From Porticoccus sp002341315 (GTDB lineage Bacteria; Pseudomonadota; Gammaproteobacteria; Pseudomonadales; Porticoccaceae), in the NCBI RefSeq assembly GCF_047634355.1, contig NZ_JBLIAL010000010.1: DNA of 64,000 nucleotides; one strand, written 5' to 3'. Made by a program: the position numbers and the translations under genes. A model generated the notes under the pieces. That model worked only from the letters and a program-made list of their open reading frames with translations. It was not told the origin of the DNA and did no database searches. Position 1 is the first letter of the stretch; each line of letters opens with the position of its first letter. Shown one piece after another: positions 26,365-35,028 of the stretch.

Positions 26365-27924
26365 TCAGCTGTATTTCTGATGGAAGTCAATAAACTGACG
26401 AGCGGTTAAAGGACGACTGAACAGGTAACCCTGCCCCAGCCTGACGCCCTGGCTCAAGAGCCAGTCCGCCTGATGATCACACTCGACGCCCTCGGCAATA
26501 ATATCCAGATTCAATGATTTTGCCATCTCGATCACATGGACGATCACGCTGCTGGTAACAGCCTGGTTTTCAATGGCATCGACAAAGGACTTGTCGATTT
26601 TCAGGGCATCCAGCTCGAAACTTTCCAGATAGGAAAGGCTCGAGTAACCGGTGCCGAAATCATCAATAGCCACCAGATGACCCTGTTGGCGGAGGGTGCG
26701 AATTTGCTGCCGTGCCGAGTCGCTGTCCACCAATGCCCGTTCGGTAATTTCCAGTTTGATAGCCGAAGTAGCCAGCCCGGCAGCTTTCAACTCGGTTTCA
26801 AGGTGGACAAACAGCCGGTCTGTCTGGAAGTCCTGTGCGGATAGGTTGAGGTTAATACTGAGATCAGGGCATTGTTTTAGAAGATCGCCCAGCTCGCGCA
26901 GGATGCCTTGCAGCATGGCCCGAGCCAGGTCGGTGGCCAATCCGGCCTCCTCGGCAATCGGAATGAAAATATCCGGGCCGACAACTTCACCGTTGTCACG
27001 GGTCCAGCGTGCCAGCGATTCCGCGCCGAGGCAGCGTCCATTGGACATATCCACGATGGGCTGATAGTTGACTCTCAGTTTATTTCTGGTGATTGCATCA
27101 CGCAATTCGGCGGCCAGGCTGAGGTGCTGTCGGGAGTAGCGGACCACGGCGAATACCCAAAGGGGGATCAGTAGCAGGGCTAATACCCCGGCGGTGATCA
27201 GGGTGGGTAGATAGCGTTTCCAGAACTCGCTCATTGGCTGAATGGCGACAATATCGATGGGAAGCAGGGTGCCCAGGGAAAACCGGGAAATCATCTGTCC
27301 CGTCGACTGATTGACAGTCATTCCCTGTTTGAGGCTTTCCAGTGGTGGAAAAATGGCATTGGCTGGTGTCGTGATCATGGGCAGTCTTTCTACCCACAGG
27401 CCAGCCATCTGGCCCTCCAGAAGGTCCACGTTCAGTAGCAGCCGTGGGTCGATCACCACATCATGGTGTCCGAATCGCATCAGAAACAGCTGTACGCCGC
27501 CCACCTCTGTCGCCTCGCTGGGCCACCAGGCAATCACGCCCGAGTTGTAAATACGACTGGCTTTGGGTGGCGTGAAGGAGATGCCCTGAATAAACCCGGC
27601 ACCACAGAGCCGTTCGGCGGCACGCCAGTAGCCGATTGCCCGGATGTAGGGGCGCGCTACGGCGACGTCCTGCATCATGGCCAGATGGGCGGCGTTACAG
27701 GGATCAGTGACTTTTTCATTGAGGGCTTCAAGTAGATTGCGGGCGTCAATAATGGCCTGTTCCGTTTCCTCACCGAGCCGCTGTGACAATTGTTGCAGAC
27801 GCTGCTCCTCCGTGCCAACGGATTCCCGCCAGATATACCAGCCGAGCAGCAGTGACAGGGCCAATGCCCCAAGCACTGTAATGGCCAGGATACCAAAAAA
27901 GATTTTGTCACGACGTGCCAGCAT
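26365..27924 (-). CDS. Membrane cyclic-di-GMP phosphodiesterase (CSS-EAL)
   Basis: 519 residues. An N-terminal helix (about 12-34) and a second at about 235-258 flank a periplasmic CSS-type sensor region with conserved Cys residues (DPCNAAHL and ERLCGAGF). The cytoplasmic EAL domain (about 270-510) has the signature GAESLARW (ESL variant of EAL), NLNLSAQDF, EITERALV, DDFGTGYSSLSYL, the catalytic KIDKSFV and EGVE. These residues are those needed for activity. In this family disulfide state of the CSS region controls c-di-GMP breakdown. It is divergent from hemN. Confidence 0.92.
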   Translation of the reverse strand: MLARRDKIFFGILAITVLGALALSLLLGWYIWRESVGTEEQRLQQLSQRLGEETEQAIIDARNLLEALNEKVTDPCNAAHLAMMQDVAVARPYIRAIGYWRAAERLCGAGFIQGISFTPPKASRIYNSGVIAWWPSEATEVGGVQLFLMRFGHHDVVIDPRLLLNVDLLEGQMAGLWVERLPMITTPANAIFPPLESLKQGMTVNQSTGQMISRFSLGTLLPIDIVAIQPMSEFWKRYLPTLITAGVLALLLIPLWVFAVVRYSRQHLSLAAELRDAITRNKLRVNYQPIVDMSNGRCLGAESLARWTRDNGEVVGPDIFIPIAEEAGLATDLARAMLQGILRELGDLLKQCPDLSINLNLSAQDFQTDRLFVHLETELKAAGLATSAIKLEITERALVDSDSARQQIRTLRQQGHLVAIDDFGTGYSSLSYLESFELDALKIDKSFVDAIENQAVTSSVIVHVIEMAKSLNLDIIAEGVECDHQADWLLSQGVRLGQGYLFSRPLTARQFIDFHQKYS

Positions 27925-28026
27925 GGAGGAAACAGACTTATGGGGGGCGTTACTTTAACAGAGAGTCACCCAAAACGGGTATGGGGGTTGGTCATATCTG
28001 GCAGGGACTGTAGTTGATCGAGTGGG

Positions 28027-28068
28027 TTGATCGACATCAACAAGCTGTAGGCGAACCGCTGCTAGGAT
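28027..28068 (+). promoter_or_regulatory. FNR/Anr box and -10 element driving hemN
   Basis: TTGATCGACATCAA (28027-28040) matches the FNR/Anr consensus TTGAT-N4-ATCAA at every fixed base. A -10-like TAGGAT lies at 28063-28068. Taking the start of transcription as 28075 puts the box centre at -41.5 and the -10 at -12 to -7, the exact class II FNR arrangement. It would switch hemN on when oxygen is low. Confidence 0.9.
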
Positions 28069-28099
28069 CTATTTTTTCATCAACAGGCTTTTTGTCACA

Positions 28100-29491
28100 G
28101 TGATTTCTGAAAATACGGCTATCTGGGATCGTCAGCTGATCGAGCGCTACGACCTGTCTGGCCCCCGTTACACGTCCTACCCCACGGCGCCACAATTCCA
28201 CGAAGGCTTTGGCGAGGCAGCGCTGTGTCAGGCGATTGAGCGCAGCAACGCAGCAGGTCGTCCTCTGTCTCTGTATTTTCATCTGCCCTTCTGCAGCACG
28301 GTCTGTTACTACTGCGCCTGCAACAAAATCATCACGGCCAATCGCAAGCGAGCCATGCCGTATCTGGAAAGGCTGATCACCGAGGTAGCTTGTCAGGGTG
28401 CACTGTTTGACCGTTCCCGGCCAGTCCATCAGCTGCACTGGGGTGGCGGTACACCCACTTACATCAGTGATGATGAAAAACGCCTGTTGATGGCCGCCAC
28501 CCGCAAACATTTCAACCTGTTGGACGACGACAGTGGCGAGTATTCGATAGAGATTCACCCCGGGGATATGGACGTCAGTACGATCAGCTGTCTGCGGGAT
28601 CTGGGATTTAACCGCCTTAGTATGGGGGTTCAGGATTTCGATCCCACCGTGCAGCAGGCGGTCAACCGTTTTAATTCTGTGGAGGAGGTGCGTGCGTTAG
28701 TGGAGGCGGGCCGCGCCGACGGTTTCCATTCCATCAGTATGGACCTGATTTACGGTTTGCCCCATCAGACCTGGGATACTTTCAAGCGGACCCTGGACAG
28801 CATCATTGACCTCGGCCCGGACCGCCTATCGGTATTCAATTACGCCCATTTACCCCATCTGTTCAAGGTGCAGAGGCAGATCGATGAAAGCGCGCTGCCC
28901 AGTGCGGCTGAAAAGCTGTTGATGATGGAAAGTATCACTCAGATGCTGTTGAAAGCCGGTTATGTCTATATCGGGATGGATCACTTTGCCCGTCCAGACG
29001 ATGAGCTGGCGGTGGCCCAGCGCAATGGTGTGTTGCAGCGCAATTTCCAGGGTTACTCCACCCACGGCGGAGCTGATCTGGTGGCCTTTGGCGTGTCCGC
29101 CATCAGTGCCATAGACAATGTATTTGCCCAGAATCACAAGCAGATTGAGGATTACCAGACTGCCATCGACAGTGGTCATCTGCCGGTGGCGCGGGGATTT
29201 GAGCTGAGCCGCGATGACCTGTTGCGCCAGATGGTGATCAAGCAGTTGATTTGCCATTTTGAGTTGAATTTTGCTGACATCGAGCAACAATTTGGCGTCG
29301 TGTTTACCGACTACTTTGCGGAAGAGTTGCTCCAGTTGCGGTCAATGATGGACGACGGCTTGGTGGTTCTCAGCCCTGAGAGCCTCCGGGTAACCCCGGT
29401 GGGGCGACTGTTGATTCGCCGCATCTGCATGACTTTTGATGCCTATATCAACAAATCCTGGCCGGAAATCCGTTACTCCAAAATTATTTAA
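28100..29491 (+). CDS. hemN: Oxygen-independent coproporphyrinogen III oxidase (HemN)
   Basis: 463 residues, full length. The radical-SAM cluster motif CSTVCYYCAC (CX3CX2C) lies near residue 66 after YFHLPF, then GGGTPTY near 118. The N-terminal GPRYTSYPTAPQF matches HemN. It makes protoporphyrinogen IX without oxygen. The start is GTG 28100; ribosome binding sequence is weak, but the N-terminus aligns in length with known HemN. An exact FNR/Anr site and -10 lie upstream. Heme supply at low oxygen fits the cytochrome-rich operon downstream in the window. Confidence 0.97.
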   Translation: MISENTAIWDRQLIERYDLSGPRYTSYPTAPQFHEGFGEAALCQAIERSNAAGRPLSLYFHLPFCSTVCYYCACNKIITANRKRAMPYLERLITEVACQGALFDRSRPVHQLHWGGGTPTYISDDEKRLLMAATRKHFNLLDDDSGEYSIEIHPGDMDVSTISCLRDLGFNRLSMGVQDFDPTVQQAVNRFNSVEEVRALVEAGRADGFHSISMDLIYGLPHQTWDTFKRTLDSIIDLGPDRLSVFNYAHLPHLFKVQRQIDESALPSAAEKLLMMESITQMLLKAGYVYIGMDHFARPDDELAVAQRNGVLQRNFQGYSTHGGADLVAFGVSAISAIDNVFAQNHKQIEDYQTAIDSGHLPVARGFELSRDDLLRQMVIKQLICHFELNFADIEQQFGVVFTDYFAEELLQLRSMMDDGLVVLSPESLRVTPVGRLLIRRICMTFDAYINKSWPEIRYSKII

Positions 29492-29560
29492 ATACAGCCA
29501 TTGAGTTGGTGATTGATTCGCGTAAACTCGCAATTTCACCTGCACACAGCAGATGTTTAT

Positions 29561-29642
29561 TCCTAAGGGGCGGCGCAAGCCTGAGACATCCTCGGATGAA
29601 CCCTTTGAACCTGATCCGGATAGTACCGGCGTAGGGATAGGA
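29561..29642 (+). promoter_or_regulatory. Thiamine pyrophosphate (TPP) riboswitch
   Basis: The conserved THI-box parts are present in order: GCCTGAGA, ACCCTTTGAACCTGATC, CGGATAGTACCGGCGTAGGGA. The closing P1 stem TCCTA / TAGGA pairs 29561-29565 with 29638-29642. It lies 65 bp before the TonB receptor. The palindrome TTAACAGTGTTAA (29683-29695) sits just before the ribosome binding site, so control of translation is plausible. It should turn the operon down when TPP is plentiful. Confidence 0.97.
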
Positions 29643-29706
29643 CGTAAAAATCACCGTTCACTCCTTCCATATCCGGGTCTCTTTAACAGTGTTAATGAGG
29701 CTCATC

Positions 29707-31887
29707 ATGATAGACATTTTTCGAAACATGCAATGGCTGGTATTTGCCTGTCTCTTTTCCGGCAGTGTGCTTGCCACAGAACCCGAGAATCCCGAGGGTA
29801 CAGCAGCCGAGACTCCCACAACAACGCTACCCGCTGAAACGATTCAGGAAGTGGTGGTGACTGCCCAGTTTCGCGATGTATCCGTGTTACATACCGGCAG
29901 CAGTGTCAGTGTCCTGGACAGCCAGCAGATTGAACGCCGCCAGGCCCGTCACCTGGACCAGCTCCTGAACCTGGTTCCAAATGTGAATTTTTCCAGCGGC
30001 GCATCGCGGGGCAAGTTTATCCAGATCCGTGGTATCGGCGAGCGCAGTCAGTTTATCGAGCCGCTGAACCCCTCGGTGGGCTTGTTGATTGACGGGATCG
30101 ATTTCAGTGGTATCGGCGGTGCGGCAACAACCCTCGATTTGCGTCAGGTTGAAGTGTTGCGCGGTCCCCAGGGCACGCTCTATGGTGCCAACGCGCTGGC
30201 AGGCTTGATCAACATGAAATCAAATAAGCCCACCGACGTATTTGAAGGCCACATTGAAACCTCCATTGCCGACTATGAAACCCGCACCACCAGCGCGGTG
30301 TTGAGTGGACCGATTTCCGATAATCTTGGTTACCGTCTGGCCGTGCAAGGCCACCGCAGTGACGGCTATATCGATAACGAATTTCTCAACCGCAAAGATA
30401 CCAGTAACATCGACGAGCTCACCGCCCGTGGCAAGCTGCACTGGCGAGTCAGCGACCGGTTGCAGCTGAACTTTACCGGTTTCTACGTGGACGCCGACAA
30501 TGGCTACGATGCCTTTTCGCTGGACAACACCCGCAATACGCTCTCCGATCAGCCGGGTCACGACCGTCAGGAATCCACGGCCTTTGCGGTTGAGAGTATC
30601 TGGCAAGCCACTGAGCAGTTTGAGGTGGTCGGACTGGTCAGTTATGCCGATAGCAACCTTGACTACAGCTATGATGAGGACTGGAGCTTTGCGGCTATCT
30701 GTGATGACCGGCCTTGCGAGGGGTGGGCCTATTCCTCTTTTGATCGCTACCAGCGCAGCCGCTATAACGGCACCCTGGATCTGAAGCTGGTTTCCAGTGA
30801 AGCCGGACGTCTTTTCAATGGCGCCAGCGATTGGGTGCTGGGTATTTATTACCGCAGGCAGAATGAGTCGCTGCTGCGTGAATATACCTATGCCGATGGT
30901 GATTTCACCAGCGATTTTGACACCCGCAACCGGGCTGTCTACGGCCAGCTGGACACCCGTCTCAGTGACCGTTTAAAGCTGGTCAGCGGGGCGCGAATCG
31001 AATTTCGCCGTGCCGATTATCTGGACAGCGAGGGGGTTCGCCACAATACCAGTGAAAGACTCTGGGGTGGCCGTTTGGCCCTGGAATACAGTCTGACGCC
31101 GGAAACCCTGTTTTATGGGCTGGTCTCCCGAGGGTACAAGGCGGGGGGTGTCAATAGTAACCCTGAGCTGGACTCCGATGCCCGGGATTTTGATACCGAG
31201 TATATGTGGAATATAGAAACCGGCATCAAGGGTGACTGGCTGGATCGCACCCTGCAGGTTCAGTTGGCACTGTTTTACCAGATGCGACGGGATATGCAGG
31301 TCAAGCAATCACTGGTCAAGCCGATTGACGGCGATCTGTGCCCCTGCAGCTTTATTGACACCTTTGACAATGCGTCCAAAGGTCGCAATTACGGCCTTGA
31401 GCTGATGTTTGACTGGTTGGCGATGGACGATGTTCAGGTCTACGGCAGCCTCGGCTTGCTCCGTGCAACCTATCAGGATTTTGAAAGCTTTAGCCATGTG
31501 GATGCCGATCCGGAAAACAATGTGGCGGTCGATCTCGATGGCCGGGAGCAGGCGCATGCACCTTCTTACCAGTTTTCCCTGGGGGTCGAAGTGGCCTTAA
31601 CCGGGCAGATGTCGGCAGCACTGGAAATGGAAGGCAAGCAGCAGTTCTATTTGTCGCCGCGTCACAACGCCAGATCAAACCGCTACGAGCTGTTTAATGC
31701 CCGGCTTGAATACCGGGTGCAACAATGGGATTTCATGCTGTGGGGACGCAATCTGACAGACCGGGATGTGATTGTTCGCGGTTTTGGTGGCTTCGGCAAT
31801 GACCCCCGCAATTTTTATCAGACCGAACCCTACTATCAGTATGGTGAGCCGCGCATGGTTGGCGCCACCGCCAAGTACCATTTTTAA
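29707..31887 (+). CDS. TonB-dependent outer-membrane receptor for thiamine (riboswitch-controlled)
   Basis: About 726 residues from ATG 29707, chosen because GAGG lies 5 nt upstream and a signal peptide (MQWLVFACLFSGSVLA) follows. The TonB box EVVVTAQ appears after the signal, then a plug domain (about 55-170, with IQIRGIGERSQF and VEVLRGPQGTLYGANALAG) and a 22-strand barrel ending in the typical aromatic-terminated strand (MVGATAKYHF). The TPP riboswitch upstream and the PnuT and thiamine kinase genes downstream identify thiamine as the likely substrate, brought across the outer membrane with energy from TonB-ExbBD. No tonB gene is in the window. Confidence 0.92.
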   Translation: MIDIFRNMQWLVFACLFSGSVLATEPENPEGTAAETPTTTLPAETIQEVVVTAQFRDVSVLHTGSSVSVLDSQQIERRQARHLDQLLNLVPNVNFSSGASRGKFIQIRGIGERSQFIEPLNPSVGLLIDGIDFSGIGGAATTLDLRQVEVLRGPQGTLYGANALAGLINMKSNKPTDVFEGHIETSIADYETRTTSAVLSGPISDNLGYRLAVQGHRSDGYIDNEFLNRKDTSNIDELTARGKLHWRVSDRLQLNFTGFYVDADNGYDAFSLDNTRNTLSDQPGHDRQESTAFAVESIWQATEQFEVVGLVSYADSNLDYSYDEDWSFAAICDDRPCEGWAYSSFDRYQRSRYNGTLDLKLVSSEAGRLFNGASDWVLGIYYRRQNESLLREYTYADGDFTSDFDTRNRAVYGQLDTRLSDRLKLVSGARIEFRRADYLDSEGVRHNTSERLWGGRLALEYSLTPETLFYGLVSRGYKAGGVNSNPELDSDARDFDTEYMWNIETGIKGDWLDRTLQVQLALFYQMRRDMQVKQSLVKPIDGDLCPCSFIDTFDNASKGRNYGLELMFDWLAMDDVQVYGSLGLLRATYQDFESFSHVDADPENNVAVDLDGREQAHAPSYQFSLGVEVALTGQMSAALEMEGKQQFYLSPRHNARSNRYELFNARLEYRVQQWDFMLWGRNLTDRDVIVRGFGGFGNDPRNFYQTEPYYQYGEPRMVGATAKYHF

Positions 31888-31914
31888 GGGCGTTGTCCCA
31901 GGGAGATTTGTCGT

Positions 31915-32163
31915 ATGCAGGTGACCATTGATGTCAGTATGTATCCCAACCGGGAGGACTTTATTCCGCCGATCAAGGCGTTTATTGAGAAGATTAACCG
32001 CTATCCGGAGCTTAAGGTGCAGACCTTCCCCACCAGTACGGTGGTGCAGGGTGAATACCAGGCGGCCATGCAGGCGGTTCAGGACACCATCGCCGCCTGC
32101 CGTGAGGAGTTCGGGATGGCGATTTATGTACTCAAGGTAATTCCCGGCTATGAGGCACTCTGA
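31915..32163 (+). CDS. MTH1187/YkoF-family thiamine-binding protein
   Basis: 82 residues without a signal peptide, with the family pattern DVSMYP near the start and TVVQGEY near residue 43. MTH1187/YkoF proteins form ferredoxin-like dimers or tetramers that bind thiamine. It is encoded between the TonB receptor and the PnuT transporter, with GGGAG before the ATG and its stop codon directly abutting the pnuT start. It may hold thiamine in the cytoplasm and pass it to the kinase, but that is inference. Confidence 0.88.
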   Translation: MQVTIDVSMYPNREDFIPPIKAFIEKINRYPELKVQTFPTSTVVQGEYQAAMQAVQDTIAACREEFGMAIYVLKVIPGYEAL

Positions 32164-32778
32164 ATGTCGAATTGGCTGAGCCTGGAAGCACTGGCGGTGG
32201 TTTTTTCATTGGCCTATCTCGTGCTGGCGATGCGAGAGAACAGCCTGTGCTGGTTCTGTGCCTTTTTTGGCACGGCTATTTATATCTGGGTATTTGGCGG
32301 TGTCAGCCTTTACATGGGCTCGTTGCTGCACGTCTATTATCTGGTGATGGCGGTTTATGGGTGGTATCAGTGGCGTCGCGGTGGTGTCGGGCATCGCGGC
32401 GTCAAAATATCCCGCTGGGGGCTAACGCAACACTTGTATGCGTTGCTCGCTGTTTTACTGGCTTCTGCCGTGTCCGGCCATCTGCTGTCCCAACACACCG
32501 ATGCCCACTTGCCCTATCTGGACTCTTTCACTACCTGGGGCGGGGTGCTGACCACGGTGATGGTGGCCCGCAAAATTCTGGAAAACTGGCTCTACTGGAT
32601 TGTCGTCGACGGGGCATCAATTTACCTTTATCTGGATCGTGAACTTTACCTCACGGCTGGCCTGTTTGCTGTTTATCTGGTGCTGGTCGTGCTCGGTTTT
32701 ATCCGCTGGAGAAAACATTACCTTGAACAGCCAATCACTGAGCGACGGCAAGAGTTTACTGCACCAGACGTTATCTGA
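32164..32778 (+). CDS. pnuT: PnuC-family thiamine transporter (PnuT)
   Basis: 204 residues with seven predicted helices and the PnuC signature region YYLVMAVYGWYQWRRG (about 59-74) and WLYWIVVDGASIYLYLDRELYLT (about 140-162). PnuC proteins pass nucleoside-like vitamins by facilitated diffusion, with trapping by a kinase. The TPP riboswitch and the following phosphotransferase point to thiamine instead of nicotinamide riboside. The start directly follows the stop of the upstream gene, so they form one operon. Confidence 0.93.
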   Translation: MSNWLSLEALAVVFSLAYLVLAMRENSLCWFCAFFGTAIYIWVFGGVSLYMGSLLHVYYLVMAVYGWYQWRRGGVGHRGVKISRWGLTQHLYALLAVLLASAVSGHLLSQHTDAHLPYLDSFTTWGGVLTTVMVARKILENWLYWIVVDGASIYLYLDRELYLTAGLFAVYLVLVVLGFIRWRKHYLEQPITERRQEFTAPDVI

Positions 32779-33490
32779 ATGGCGGCGCTGGGAAATCCGT
32801 CTGCCAGGTAAACCGTCTCTGGTTAAACCCATGTCCGGCGGTATGACCAATCTGTCTTTTCTGGTGGAAAGTGGCTCCAGGCGGGCCGTAGTGAGAGTCA
32901 ATACACCACACAGCAAGGCGCTGGGGATTGACCGCCAAAGGGAAGAGGCTCTGCTTCGCCTGTTGCAGCCCACCGGGTGTGTCCCCAAGCTGCTTTATGT
33001 GACCGGCGAGGTGCTGGTGACGGAATTTGTCGACGGACGATTATGGGATGCGCGGACGGTTGATAACGATCATCGGCTAAACCGGCAACTGGTGCCCCTG
33101 CTCGAAAAAATCCGGGCTTTTCCCAAACCGGCTACAGCCAGCCGTTTCAGTTACTTGAATCATTGTCGGCACTACCTTGCCCAGCTGACCGTTTGCCCCT
33201 CAGTGGCAGATGCTATCGAAGAGCATGCTGCAGCCATTGATGCCGGTTCCTGGCAACCGGTCATCTGTCACCATGACCTGATACCGGAAAATATCATCGA
33301 TACGGACCGTGGCCCGGTGATACTGGACTGGGAATATGCTGCCTGGGGGCACCCCGCCATGGATTTGATACGGCTCGGTGTTGCTGCAAGCCATCATGGC
33401 GCTGAGGACTGTCTCAAACTGCGGGATCTCCAGCGCGGCATGGACGCTCTCTGGTTGGCGCTGACGGATCAGTTAGCGGGCGTCGTTTAA
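32723..33490 (+). CDS. thiK: Aminoglycoside-phosphotransferase-fold thiamine kinase
   Basis: About 255 residues. A protein-kinase-like fold with the N-terminal nucleotide loop MSGGMTNLSFLVE, the catalytic HHDLIPENII (H-x-D-x5-N) near residue 190 and the metal-binding ILDWEYAAWG near 208. It matches the choline/thiamine kinase group (ThiK, YcfN). It phosphorylates thiamine to thiamine monophosphate and so traps what PnuT brings in. The in-frame TTG at 32723 is the most likely start; it overlaps the end of pnuT by 56 nt and has GGAG 11 nt upstream. The exact start is uncertain. Confidence 0.85.
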   Translation: MNSQSLSDGKSLLHQTLSEWRRWEIRLPGKPSLVKPMSGGMTNLSFLVESGSRRAVVRVNTPHSKALGIDRQREEALLRLLQPTGCVPKLLYVTGEVLVTEFVDGRLWDARTVDNDHRLNRQLVPLLEKIRAFPKPATASRFSYLNHCRHYLAQLTVCPSVADAIEEHAAAIDAGSWQPVICHHDLIPENIIDTDRGPVILDWEYAAWGHPAMDLIRLGVAASHHGAEDCLKLRDLQRGMDALWLALTDQLAGVV

Positions 33491-33543
33491 ACCCGGCGAT
33501 TATTGAGCATTCGGCCACCATGCCGCCTGATCCGTCCCGGGGC

Positions 33544-33963
33544 TCAGACGGAGGCCTCCTTGTGAGCCGCCGCAATCATGGTGGATGCGAGGATGCCGTA
33601 AGCGACTATCCATGCTTCCTTTACCTCATCGGTAAAGTTGTCGCCAAGGCCGGTCTGCAGGGTTTCGATCAGCGCACTGCCGACGGTATCGTAATGGGCG
33701 TCTTCAACACCGTAGGCGAGATGGCGCTTGCCCATGGCTTCCACTACGGGCACCAGTTCGTCGAGTCGATCAAGCATGCGTACCGCGGCGCCGATCATTT
33801 CCATCAGCTTTTTACCCTGCTCGTCCATGTCTCCCTTGAACAGGGGTTTCAGGGTCGGGTCAGCGACAAACAGGTTGTTGTAGAACAGTGAGGCTGCGGT
33901 ATCGGCAATCGGTTCCACCTTGGCCCAGGAGGTTTTGCAGGCGTGTATTTGCTCGGGTGTCAT
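33544..33963 (-). CDS. Single-domain globin (Vgb/flavohemoglobin-type)
   Basis: 139 residues with a complete 3/3 globin fold: LYNN-like YNNLFVADPTLKPLFKGD (CD region with the conserved Phe), the proximal His in MGKRHLAYGV near residue 80, and EAWIVAYGILASTM at the C-terminus. It has no reductase domain and no signal peptide, so it is a cytoplasmic oxygen- or NO-binding protein. It is the last gene of a five-gene unit that starts with the FAD/cytochrome b fusion; the gap to the cytochrome gene before it is 11 nt. NO detoxification or oxygen delivery to the redox chain are the obvious options. Confidence 0.9.
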   Translation of the reverse strand: MTPEQIHACKTSWAKVEPIADTAASLFYNNLFVADPTLKPLFKGDMDEQGKKLMEMIGAAVRMLDRLDELVPVVEAMGKRHLAYGVEDAHYDTVGSALIETLQTGLGDNFTDEVKEAWIVAYGILASTMIAAAHKEASV

Positions 33964-33974
33964 GGATATATCCT

Positions 33975-34343
33975 CTATTGTGGTTGGGCGGTCAGCTGCG
34001 ACAGCATATAGCTGACCGCCTGTGCCATTTGTTCATCGGTTAATGTTGAACCACCGCGGGCGGGCATCAGCCCGTAACCATCGGTGGCATGTTGAACAAG
34101 GGTTTCCTCCCCCTGGCTGATCCTGGGCGCCCACATCCTGTTATTGCCGATGATGGGCGCGCCATTGATGCCCGACGCGTGGCAGACGCGACAGTTGGCT
34201 TTCACCAGTGGTTCACCAGGGTGGGTGGAAGATGGCACCTGCCCGGCAGGTGTTCCGCCGTCGACGGATGAGCCCGGCTTGTCGGAGCAGGCCGACAAGC
34301 CGAGACAAAGAACAGCGGTGAGCACACTTTTTTTGTTGAACAT
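33975..34343 (-). CDS. Small c-type cytochrome lipoprotein (cytochrome c5-like)
   Basis: 122 residues. A lipoprotein signal (VLTAVLCLGLSAC) is followed by a short Pro/Gly linker, then a single heme motif CRVCHASG and a likely axial Met in GYGLMPARGG; the C-terminal stretch TDEQMAQAVSYML is usual for cytochrome c5/c555. It would be anchored in the periplasm and carry electrons between larger redox proteins. It lies between the DUF3365 heme lipoprotein and the globin in the same operon. Confidence 0.92.
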   Translation of the reverse strand: MFNKKSVLTAVLCLGLSACSDKPGSSVDGGTPAGQVPSSTHPGEPLVKANCRVCHASGINGAPIIGNNRMWAPRISQGEETLVQHATDGYGLMPARGGSTLTDEQMAQAVSYMLSQLTAQPQ

Positions 34344-34373
34344 AGGGCTACCAGGGTCGGAGGACTCAGTCAG

Positions 34374-34958
34374 TTAAAGGGGAACACGGATCACGACACC
34401 ACCCATCACGTCGCCGATATCAAAGTCGGTTTTAGGGGAGTCCTTGTGATCGTTATGGCAGGTTGTGCAGGCGGGGGAGACGGCGACATCGGGATATACC
34501 GCCGTAAAGTAGGTCACGTCACCCAGTTTTTCCTCGCCGTAGAAGTTTTCACCGGGATTGTCCACGGTGTATTGCAGGCCTTCTTCCTCAAGGGGTGTTT
34601 TGGGTGCATTCTGCTTGTTGATAGGCCACAGGGATTGCAGCGAGTAAGTGAATTCATCGGTCACTTCCGCGACGGCCTCCGAGCCTGCCCGAAACATCTG
34701 GGCCGGCAGTAGTGCCCCGTTTTCTATTTCCTTCCAGTGTTCATCGGGCTTGATGGCGCCCGCACCATTGGGTCCCAGGCGCTGAATGATCAATTTGGTG
34801 TAGTTGGCGCGGTCCGCGTTCATGACCGCAAACAGTGAGTCAGTATAGAGTTTCGGCGGTATGCCTGCCTTTGCGGGTGGTGCTTCATTACAGGCGGTAA
34901 TAACAAGACTTCCGGCGAGCAGCGTAGTCATGATGGCTATTTTTTTGACATGTTTCAT
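34374..34958 (-). CDS. DUF3365 (Tll0287-like) heme lipoprotein
   Basis: 194 residues. A lipoprotein signal ends in LVITAC. The DUF3365 domain, related to PAS-like sensor folds, contains one heme motif CTTCHND near residue 165 and VSPACTTCHNDHKDSPKTDF. Such domains bind a c-type heme with unusual ligands and have been proposed as redox sensors or electron carriers. Here it lies directly after the multiheme cytochrome gene (70-bp gap) in the same direction. The substrate or partner is unknown. Confidence 0.88.
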   Translation of the reverse strand: MKHVKKIAIMTTLLAGSLVITACNEAPPAKAGIPPKLYTDSLFAVMNADRANYTKLIIQRLGPNGAGAIKPDEHWKEIENGALLPAQMFRAGSEAVAEVTDEFTYSLQSLWPINKQNAPKTPLEEEGLQYTVDNPGENFYGEEKLGDVTYFTAVYPDVAVSPACTTCHNDHKDSPKTDFDIGDVMGGVVIRVPL

Positions 34959-35028
34959 GGTGAATTCCTCGTGGTTTCAGAGTAATGACATGGGGGGTAG
35001 TTTGTGTTGGTTACAGCAGTGAGTTGCA

